From: Lithospermum erythrorhizon
Taxonomy: Eukaryota; Streptophyta; Magnoliopsida; Boraginales; Boraginaceae
NCBI GenBank assembly: GCA_019722365.1
Contig: JADFUC010001541.1
Location: 88,572 to 152,571, forward strand
Reading direction: 5' to 3'
Length of the DNA stretch: 64,000 bases
The notes under the pieces are model-generated. The model saw nothing but the letters and a program-made list of their open reading frames with translations. It was not told the origin of the DNA and ran no database searches. Positions 54,930-64,000 of this stretch are shown one piece after another; positions within the stretch are counted from its first letter, which is position 1, and every line of letters begins with the position of its first letter. The position numbers were made by a program, and so were the translations under genes.

Positions 54930-57900
54930 TATACGTAGATAATTACTTGCTTGTTTTATCTTATTATATTTATATGAAATAGTTATTATCTTATTGTATA
55001 TATGAAGAAGTTATCAGAATAACTATTGGACACAAATATATGTTAATTAATGCAATTGATTATATATATTTCCTATCGATTTAATTATGAGATTCAAATT
55101 TGAATTTAAATTCCAATCACATTTAAATTGTATATTCATGTGATTTATTTTGATTTGTAAAATAAAAAATGGAAACTATTTATATGATTGTCAATCATAT
55201 ATTTAAAATTTAAATTTAATTGGGAGCGGTTGTCTCAACGTCATAATTAGTGTTTATTACATATTAAGTACATTTTATTATATATTAATTGCATGTTTAT
55301 TGCATATTAAGTGCACATGTTTATTGCATTAAGTGCATGCTTATTACATACTTATGGGATCTACACTTAATTATTAACAATGCTTTATGACTTTTATGAG
55401 TCATTTATTCCATACCATTTATGTATTTATTAAATGCATAGTTTATGTGATTTAATTATTGCATCATACATTGTAATGGAAATGGAAAGGGGATATATTG
55501 ATATGACCTAGTTTTGTATTTTGTTTAAATACGGTCTGCGAACCGTTTATTCGTTGTAAACGACCAGCTGAGTCGTATTTATTCTATTTATTTACTTTAT
55601 TTTACCCACAAGCCTCGTGGCTGCCTTAGTCAAGGTTAAAATAAATGTACTGACGCTGAGGCATTGAAGATACAAGCCATTAGGACAACACTTGACAAAC
55701 TCGAAGTTTCCTAAAGCTGAAGAATACAAGACTACACTTGTAAAGTGCTATGATAGGCCTCATGTTAGTGTTACACTTTGTAAAGTGTTGTAATAGGTCT
55801 ATATTTTTAGGTCATATCATATATCTCCTAAATGTGTATTATTTATTTTATTTTCATGATTTGCATATTACTTGAGTATGTACTATATAACATGTTAAAT
55901 AACATCAAATAATATTAATCTCACCTCCAAAATTTAAGCAAAATATCAATCCAATTTTAAAGTCACAGCAACTTATCACAACTACCGGCACACTGCTGAC
56001 GGTGTATTTGTGTAGCGACAGTATGACAATGGATCATGTTGAAGTGATTTCCACTAATGCTGGCTTTCTCGATGCGATCATTCCAAAGTACTTAATCGTT
56101 TAATTGGTAGCTTAACCGGCATAACGTTGTGGGCTCGGTGATACACCATCGGGTAACACCCTGTTAGGAGTGTTAGTGACCCAAGAGTTGTGTCGTGGCA
56201 TACAATTGATTAGTTAATCTACTATTGGGTAGGAATTCAAAAATGTATGCAGTGTTGCCGTTTGGATTTCAACCACAATGGATCTTGGATACCTTGTATA
56301 TTTTGTGAGATTTAGTCTGGTATACATTTACAATTTATTATTTGTAAATATATTTGGTTGTTTTGAGCTACACTATACATATTTGTATGTTTCCTATTAT
56401 GATTGACAAACTACGATTACAATTTTATTTAGATTAATTGGAAAAATTAAAACATAACTTCATTATGTGAAATAAAAAAAGTTAAAGAGAAATCCATAAA
56501 ATTGTGGTAGTATAGTGTTATACATGCTAATGCGATTTCATTCGTAAGCCATTGAAAATGGTTGTATGCGTAAAAGGACAAACATTAGATACCATAATCA
56601 TTTAAGACATGACTTAATCGTAGACCGCGTTACATGAACTTAGGTTAGTGATTGACGTCGCGTGATGTGATTGAAGGTAATTAAATTTGATCTCAATTAA
56701 AGGTGATGATGTGATGAAGGCTAATATGTTATATTGTCTCTTAGCCGCCATACAAGCATTAAATGAATAGTTTAATCTCTTTTATAACTCAATTGAGAAA
56801 AAGCGTTAGGATGATGCTTGAATGTTACGTATACGCATTCTGAAGACATGTCGTTGGCATCTAATTCGTGCTGAAGATGAACTTTGTTCATGAATTGTGA
56901 TGAAACATAAGCTTGTGGTTTGTATAACCAGACAAGCAATATTGTCTATTTGGTTTGCACATCACTTGTAAAGTTGAGTGCACAAAGAACTATGATTTGA
57001 AGTTAATGATTAATTTCATTATTTCAAACATTAGGCACCGAAAGAAGGATATTTAATAACACTTGAGAAATAGAAAGAGGGAGGTTTGATAAAACCTCAT
57101 ATATCAATGATTTGTTATCCAAAATCACTTGATGTCATTGGCTAAGCTGCTGGTGTCTTAGGCGCTATTTTGACTCACATGGTTTTGATCATGATTATGA
57201 GCCAAGTCTGATAGTAGCGAGTCTGAGGCATGAAGAAGATGGCGAGCTCTTATGTAATGATGGTGGTACATTATAAGAGCCTGTAGGTTTAAATCATCCA
57301 TGAATGATTGAAACTTCCATTGTTTTTCTTGAACCTATATCTCTTAAAAGAGACATGATATTTTGAATAACATACAATTGAGTAATAATTGTGGTAAATG
57401 ACTTTAACAGACTTGAGTTTCATCTTACAAGATGATCTGAGTCAACTCTTGCTAGAGTTAGTGGGAGGTTCGTTAATCTTGATTTAGTTTGTATATTCCT
57501 ACGAGGTCAATCAAGGATATAAGTCTGAATGGTACACTCCGAGAATTGATAAGGTATGGGGAGGACCATATAAATACTATCAAGTTAGAATTAAGTATCG
57601 TGGCTTGAGTAGCATTATTATCAGAGTAATGAGACATCATTATGATTTTAAAAGCGTGCTTGTCGAATCGTGCGTAAGGTATGTTTAATGAAGTTAAAAC
57701 ACAATGGATGAAGGCCACAATTTGTGTACCAAATTAATTTTTCATTCAACCTTAGAGATGTGTCACTAGTTGAGTGAGACAAGTAATAGTTGTGTTCAAT
57801 ATAATTGAAACTCAATAAATGAAATAAATTCACATATCAAAGTTGTTGCACTTACCTTTGAACTAAATTTATTCATACTCAACTGTGAGACGATTGGAGA

Positions 57901-58921
57901 GTTATGTTTGCAAAATAAACTTTGAAACGTCTCGAATAGACAAGTTAATATTGTGTCACTAAAGTAGACATAATTTAACACGGGGTCTATTGTTGAGATT
58001 ATGTCATCATATACATAATTAGAAGGAAACAGGTATTTATTTTCATCTACTATAGAATTACAATTTACTGTATGTATAGTATCTTCATTATGAAGTATAA
58101 AAGCTGAAAAATAAATATGAAACCTGAATGTATTGGTGGAGCAAAGCTAGAAGATACCGCTCTAGTGTGAGAATCCTAGATTATATCTAGAATATTATAT
58201 GACAATTTCGATGCATTCTTAACTTCTAATGCAAAGATACATATTTATAGATAAATCATACTCCTATAGATGACTTGAGGTCATATGAGTGAAATAGAAT
58301 TGGAACACACGTGTCGAGTATATAACTCACTTTATTTACCTTCTAGATGGTGATTCATCAGAAGTAGGAAACGTGGTTCCATTAAATGAACATATAGTCA
58401 TAAATAAATCAAACATTTGGTTTTGACCAAGTTGAATATATTCATTGGTTGACTATACTCATATCTTTTTCAAACTCATTCCTTATTGATTACCCACGTG
58501 TTGCAACATGTGTATTTTAGTGAGTAATCCAAAGAATGTTCCTAAGTAATGATCAGTGATGATGGATACTTGACATTATTATTGAAAGTGCACATCTCAA
58601 ATGAGAATAAGGAGAGCAGATATCTTATCAATGTCCAAGTTGCAAACTTGGGGAGTCTGATATAATGAAGTTAGAATCTTTATCTTGATATCGATAGGGA
58701 TCAGAATGAACATGAAGTTCACTTAAGGTTAGTGGGAGGCATAGCCCCATAATATTTTTATACATTGAGTACTAAAGAAATTCTATTACAACCTTGAAAG
58801 GTATAATAGTAATTGATTCTTGTACATCTGTAACCCCAATACATATATGTGACATATGCAATATTAGTCACGAAATATAAGCTTAGATGACATTTGTTTG
58901 TTGAGCTATAATGCGTCAGGA

Positions 58922-58973
58922 AGCTTGAGGTGAATAAAATCTATTATGATAGCTTGAGGTGAATAAAATCTAT
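58922..58973 (+). repeat. 29-bp tandem duplication
   Basis: AGCTTGAGGTGAATAAAATC with TAT occurs at 58922 and 58951, an exact short duplication inside the non-coding interior. Confidence 0.9.
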
Positions 58974-60475
58974 GCGTTAGAATTTCTGAGGCAATTCTAC
59001 ATTAAAGACCAACAATTAAAGACCTCGCGTGATGAGAGTGGTTGAAATCTATTACATAGTAATATGATTTACCATATGCCATGTCGGGGATCATATGTTG
59101 TGCAACACGACCATGACATAAGCGTTTCCAATAATAGGAATTGTAGGGTTACCCAAGGTATTAGCGGATTCGGAATATGCTTTGTAGTAACTAAGAGAAT
59201 AAGTAACTATAATCACGAGAATAGATTAGTTGTTGGTTTTACACAGGCTGAATGTGAGAATAGTGTCATGGGCCGATTTGTCATGTGCAACACTATTAAT
59301 AAGTAATTCATGAGCAGGGGCTAAGTACAGTATACTCGGAGATTAAACTAAGGAAACTTGAACGCGGTTTTACGACATTACCACTGAATTTGTATTGTTG
59401 GTAATGTTATTAAAGAATATGCATCTAATAAGATATTTGTGTTTCAACACACCTTTAGTTGTGTTGTAAAAGTACCTATTATAACCTAAGACATGGCTTC
59501 GCGCCATAAATCTTATATAATGATTCCATGGTTTGGCTGAATAGATAGATGTAAAGACTACTTGTAACTTGCTTTAAGTTGGGGCGTGATTGTAATCATT
59601 ACCCTCGACTTTGCATTACTTACTAAAGGACCTAAGAGGAACTATTCAAGTTTAAAGATCACGTGTGGACTTGAAGCCAAACATCTCGGAGTTGATATAT
59701 TCTTCTTTGATTAAATCAAGGTTTGATTTCACGAGATCGAAGAAGAAGGCGAGCGATCTGAGTTCGGTGGGAATGGTCATTTAATTTGTAGAATAAGTTA
59801 AGCATTTGATTTAACAAGTTGAATTTGAAATAATCCCGAAGACAAATCTATAGTTTCTAGAGGCAGCACATGGCGTTGACAACTCTTCAAGTTGAAAACA
59901 TAATATAGCCATTTTCACAGTGGGATGTTGATGGTTTTAGGGCAACTAGCATTTGATGACTTGACATAGTGATTGATTAATGATCGTTTAGATCATGAGA
60001 GCTTGTAAGTCTAATCAATCTTATGAAAGTTTGTCGGTTGCATATAGCGAGGAAGTGGATTGACATTGCAAAATCATAAGAAGATATGTATATCTATGTC
60101 CTATGATATTTGCTTAGGAAAGCTGTTTAAGTTTAGCAATTCTTAGACCTGCGTATATAACTTCTCATGTTATATAAGCTCACGTACTTTGTATGTCAAG
60201 CGTGCGCATAAGCGGGGATCATAACGTATATGTTAGATAATCACGGTAAAGTATAACGGTAGATGTTGATATATTATATAAAGGATTTATCCATCGCGAT
60301 ATATAAGGTAGATCTCGAGGGCTTCTTGAGTGAGTTTGGGAATGATTGGTTTATGGGGCGCCATGATGCGTGAGTCGATTAAGCTAGAGTAAAGAAATAG
60401 TGGGTGTTTCATGACACACTTTTTATGGTTATGTGACTAGAGATCGCGGATAAAGGTGTAAAGTAATCGTCAAAA

Positions 60476-60489
60476 GAGGCGAGTGGGAG
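60476..60489 (+). promoter_or_regulatory. Polypurine tract of the copia-like element
   Basis: GAGGCGAGTGGGAG abuts the LTR start TGTTGGAAATCGG at 60490, fixing the plus-strand orientation of the element. Confidence 0.75.
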
Positions 60490-61445
60490 TGTTGGAAATC
60501 GGTGTATATTGATTTATTTAATTATGCCCGTTTCCAAAATTGATGTAACGATTCATTTACTAGTTTTAGCTAAATGAGATTACTCAAACTAAGTCTTCAA
60601 TAAATAGCCAATTTTCAATTACTAAATAGAACTCATGATGCTATGGGAGTTATGCAGTGCTAGATCCCGTACATAATCGTTATAAAGAAGCTAATGGTCG
60701 ATTATATTATTATCTATTAATATTATCGAGCCCAGGTCACACACATAGAGTGGCGTTGAATCTTATTTATATATGTAAAGAATTAAATCGTGATAGTTAA
60801 ATTGGGAATTGATTAAAATCACGAATCGCAATCGAGTTTTACATTGATAATGTAAAATAAATTGGGCCGAAAACGAATCCAAATTAACTAGGCTAATTCG
60901 GTGTGGCGGTTTAACAAGAAACTCATTAGTGACTTGATAGTTATTCTTTCGTTAGCATTCGGTTAGTTAACGGTTTTGAGTTGGCTAGTGTAGTTAACGA
61001 GTCGAGCTATTCGGGTTAAATAAAGGAAAGAGGCTATATAAGAGATTCGGAAGATGAAAAAACTGTTATTTTTCATCTTCCTCCTCTCCAAGCCACCGCC
61101 CACTTCCCTCTTCAATAGCAAATTGAGTCAAGTTTTTGACTCAATTTGTTCTCAGTGATGCCGTGATTCTAAGTCCAATCACGTGGTTCAACTTCTCGTG
61201 TGGAACTAGTGGAGGTATCTACACGGTGCTCGAAGCTAAGGAATTCAAAGGAGGCCGTGAGAGAATAGTTGGTGATTTTAGATTTGCGTTGCTAATTCTT
61301 TCGATTTATACATATATGTATATATGTATTTTATATTGTAATTCGATTTTATACATTTATTAGTTCTTGGTTTGCATTTTTATGTTTTAAATATAAAAAG
61401 TTTCATATTTTCGATACTTATAAATATGAACAAGTTGCATATTTA
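60490..61445 (+). repeat. 3' LTR of the copia-like element
   Basis: It starts TGTTGGAAATCGG and parallels 42969-44174, with GCTAGATCCCGTACATAATCG at 60660 where the other LTR has the Cassandra insertion. Near its end AAATATNAANAAGTTNCATA is present twice, and the final TTCCAACA is missing, so the outer end looks rearranged. Confidence 0.75.
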
Positions 61446-61798
61446 TGAAAGCCTTTAGCAAATGCTTGGGTGTCTTTGATTGCCCATAATATAAAATTCC
61501 TCAAGCGAGCATTTGGTATAGTTCCATCGGTTGAGATACATGGAGTCTTTTCCACCGCCTGCTTTGGTTGCCTTGAGGGATGCTTGAAGCTTGATATGGA
61601 GGGATGAGAGGAGTCTCGGCATTTCCTTTGAGGTGTTAGAGGCGCCTCTTGAGGAGGTGGCGTCCTCAGCCGATACGTTTCCCACATTCGTCTTTGCTCA
61701 TGGTCATGCATCTTCCCGGCCATGTTGAATAGAGGCCTCATTTTAGTATCACATCCGCCTTGGCCATGTCTTGAGTCACCTTTGTTAAGGAAGCTCTT
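61446..61798. other. Spacer between two copia-family LTRs
   Basis: A 132-codon minus-strand frame covers 61418-61816 (ends IKDTQAFAKGFHKY). I do not recognise it, and it begins inside an LTR, so I do not call it a gene. Confidence 0.4.
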
Positions 61799-62710
61799 TG
61801 TTGGAAAAATATGCAAACTTGATTCAAAACTTTAACCAAAAACATATTTTTTTGTACATGATCAATTAGGTGTTTAAACTATGAACTAAATAAAAGCGGG
61901 AAAAGTTCACAGAGATTACAGCGGGAAGCTATCAACAATCTTTCATGCTTTAGACCGTGATCCGATTCTTGAGCGCACGATTGGTGCCTCACAGTTAGTC
62001 AGCCGGGAGGTTGAATCCGCTTAAATGCGCTTTAGAACATGGATGGAATTGGATGAAAATCAGAAATTTCAATTCTTCCATTGATATACCGGCCACTTTT
62101 AGAAAAGAAGCTGAGGCTAGGTTTTTTTTTTCTTTTCGTGCAGAAAAATGTTATAAGGTTTGCTTATATGAGTCGAACTAAAATCCCAACGAGATAGTTT
62201 ATTTAGGCTGGTTTAATTCAATTAAGTTAAGTAAGAATTGAATATTAACGAGTTGTTAATATGTAACTAATAAGGTACTAAACGAATTCAACTAACTATT
62301 AAAAAATTAATTAAAGCCGGCTAGTTAATTAGTAGGGTTCATCCAATTTATATAATGTAAAATTCGATTGAGAATATTCATTTATTACAATCAACTCTCA
62401 ATCCTAGCAAATCGGTTTCATTTCATACATGAAATATAACTTCAGCGATCACTACATGTGTGTGACTTTCCAAAACTCGAATAATACGGCAATAATATAA
62501 TTAACCATTATTATTATAATGATTATGCATGAGATCACAGCAATCCGTCATGATCCACGGTATTGTGAGAACACAGACCCCTAATAATACAATTCTTATG
62601 ATTGAATGTTCGGTTTATGTAATCACATTCACTAAACTGATAGAAATGAATTGTTACCAACGGTGTCGCAATGGGCATAATAAATGACAGTAACTATTGA
62701 TTTCCAATGA
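61799..62710 (-). mobile_element. Reverse-oriented LTR of the copia-like family
   Basis: The plus strand starts TGTTGGAAAAATATGCAAAC, the reverse complement of the end of the 42969 LTR, and ends ACTATTGATTTCCAATGA, the reverse complement of its start. CACATGTGTGTGAC-type and ATTATGCATGAGATC phrases between them match in reverse. Length 912 bp fits the family. Flanks CTCTT/CTACT are a poor target duplication. No interior or second LTR was found, so it is probably solo or truncated. Confidence 0.6.
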
Positions 62711-63075
62711 CTACTTATTCCTCAGGAGTTGTAATACATGCGTCATGACCTCATAAAATTTGGAAGAGTGGGTGTAAGACCCTCTTCAACATCTCCCCGC
62801 CGGGAATTATTTAGTCTTGAACAACAACTTGGTGTTGTATCCTCTCCGGAATTTGTGTGTGAGTATCTGAACCGTCAAAGAGATTGTGATTTATTTGGCG
62901 TGGTCGTTGAATCTGCTGCTTGTTAATGTCGACGGACCACCTTGTTGTGACTCTGCACCTTAGTACTTCGACATGGCGAAAATGCGGATAGGCCTTGGAA
63001 CCATTTTTTGAGTCGATTAGTGAAGAGGAGTAGAGATAGTCAGCGGCGTGCCAAGATTGTATCGCGAGGTAAGAT
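62711..63075. other. Unassigned sequence, possibly interior of an outer element
   Basis: A 62-codon plus-strand frame at 62738-62926 (VRPSSTSPRRELFSLEQQLG) looks codon-like but has no recognised domain. Confidence 0.35.
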
Positions 63076-64000
63076 TTTTATCATATATGTGCTTAAATAA
63101 TAAAAGCGAAATCTTTCTCGTACAAAATTTATCGAAGCAATTGGGATTACGTATCGATGCAGTTATCTCCTACGTATCTTTGGCGTCCACAGTATAACTT
63201 GACTTGATATGGACTTCGGTAGTTTGAGCTTGAGTCTTAGTTGGATATGTGTCTGAATGGGGCACAGGGGCCGAGGATTTGAGTGCTTTGGCGTTGAATA
63301 TGGTCCGTACGCGTGCTTTTCTGACCTTGATCTCGTGTGGTTGTATGAACTTGATCTTTATGCAGGACTTGATTGTTGAGATGTAGGTACGGATGGTGGG
63401 ACTTGGACCACTCGGCAGTTGGATATGTGGGTTAGTGGACGCTCGACCCTCATAATTTGGATATGTGTAAATTTTGGTGAATGACACGACCCTCTTGGGC
63501 TGGATATGTGGGCTAGCCGGACCCATTTCGACCATGCTTGGCTGGATATGTGAATTTAATTTGGACGGTTGACTCATGATTTGGATATGTATTTGTTGGT
63601 AGGACTTTGATGTGATGACTTGGATATGTGTCCTCTCGGGATGATTAATGACTTGTCTCCGTGTGGAATTTGGACTAGTTGAAGGAGCTTCCTTGATATA
63701 GTGCGGAGCTTGATGAACCCGTGTAGGCTTGGTGGGTTCGCTTTGTGAGGGCCTCAGCATCTTCACTGTGTCGATCTGGATGTAGGCGGGGGGCTTGATA
63801 GAGCCGTCCTACTCTTGACTTGATTTGTTCTGAGGGCTTAGCGGCGTCTTTTCTGACTTGATTTGAGTCTTGTACTCGGCGACTTGATCCTCTCTAGATT
63901 TGATTTGGTATAGGGGCTTGAGCGTGTTCCATGTAACTTTGTTGGGGATGAACAACCTGACTTCTTGTTGGATTTTGAGGATTGAGCAATACGTAACTGG
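63076..64000. repeat. Long direct repeat, right copy, running off the window
   Basis: Parallels 41895-42760 in phrase order but with heavy divergence. It contains an irregular array of GGATATGTG motifs at 63246-63640. The long minus-strand open frame here (63170-63766) is a by-product of that array. Confidence 0.5.
63246..63640 (+). repeat. Irregular array of TGGATATGTG motifs
   Basis: TTGGATATGTG or CTGGATATGTG occurs about seven times within 400 bp, at spacings of roughly 35-180 bp, with unrelated sequence between. The left copy at 41895-42760 has fewer, altered versions (TTGATATGTAT, TGATACGTGTC). Confidence 0.7.

Larger units (their letters stand above)
54935..60489 (+). other. Interior of the copia-like element, right part
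   Basis: About 5.5 kb without recognisable gag, protease, integrase or RT motifs in any frame I read. Open frames are under 90 codons. It ends with a purine-rich tract before the 3' LTR. The tract-like phrases AGTGGGAGG at about 57459 and 58730 echo that purine tract. Confidence 0.5.
42969..61445 (+). mobile_element. Copia-like LTR element with non-coding interior, host of nested insertions
   Basis: LTRs at 42969-44174 (0.91 kb after removing a 292-bp insertion and target copy) and 60490-61445 match in order and sequence. A purine-rich tract GAGGCGAGTGGGAG directly precedes the right LTR, so the element reads on the plus strand. The internal parts (44175-45090 and 54930-60489, about 6.5 kb) show no gag or pol motif. 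This suits a LARD-like derivative mobilised by a related copia element, or a very decayed copy. The interior is split by the chromodomain element at 45091. No flanking target duplication was found. Confidence 0.6.

Noticed and set aside
61418..61816. 132-codon minus-strand open frame
   Set aside because: It starts inside the reverse-oriented LTR and runs into the other LTR; no domain recognised.
63170..63766. 198-codon minus-strand open frame
   Set aside because: Its repeated H-I-Q pattern is the translation of the GGATATGTG motif array, inside a probable LTR.
1..64000. CRISPR array, bacterial operon or integrated bacteriophage
   Set aside because: No evenly spaced identical repeats with unique spacers and no compact same-strand gene series; introns and plant retroelements throughout show a plant nuclear genome.

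Overview
The window looks like nuclear DNA of a flowering plant, most probably a eudicot. It is AT-rich, has spliced genes with GT-AG introns, and more than half of it is transposable elements of plant-specific lineages (Sirevirus copia, Tat-lineage and chromodomain Ty3/gypsy, Cassandra TRIM, Stowaway MITEs, L1 LINE). I cannot name the species. Only two host genes can be supported.

Layout. 26-2712: a 5'-truncated L1 LINE on the minus strand. 2713-7700: intergenic DNA with a hAT-like remnant, a Stowaway MITE split by a perfectly bounded solo LTR, and a SINE remnant. 7710-11515 (+): an intact nine-exon gene for an acyl-protein-thioesterase-like serine hydrolase. 11516-14537: AT-rich intergenic DNA with one MITE apparently inside another. 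About 14538-35236: a Tat-type Ty3/gypsy element on the minus strand, cut by three later insertions: a ~1.18 kb solo LTR in integrase (17191-18372), a complete 10.4 kb Sirevirus in RNase H (19421-29781, target duplication TTAGG), and a ~1.2 kb solo LTR at the RT/RNase H junction (30278-31472). Between its 3' LTR and integrase lies an opposite-strand promoter and short reading frame. 36017-39911 (-): a two-exon dynein-light-chain (LC8) family gene with a 3.2 kb intron. 39912-41894: intergenic.

From 41895 to the end is a second nest. Two degenerate direct repeats (41895-42760 and 63076-63990) flank a copia-like element with little or no coding capacity (42969-61445). Its 5' LTR carries a Cassandra solo LTR with a 5S rRNA-like core, and its interior is split by a complete chromodomain Ty3/gypsy element (45091-54929, LTRs about 2.5-2.6 kb with sub-repeats). 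A reverse-oriented LTR of the copia family lies at 61799-62710.

The two host genes have clean exons. The retroelement genes are all broken, mostly by single-base insertions or deletions inside otherwise well preserved peptides, while CpG sites remain common. This may mean poor base accuracy in repeats rather than great age. I saw no CRISPR array, operon, rRNA gene or functional tRNA gene. The novelty lies in the nesting, the antisense unit, the post-pol region of the Sirevirus and the repeat motifs in the LTRs.
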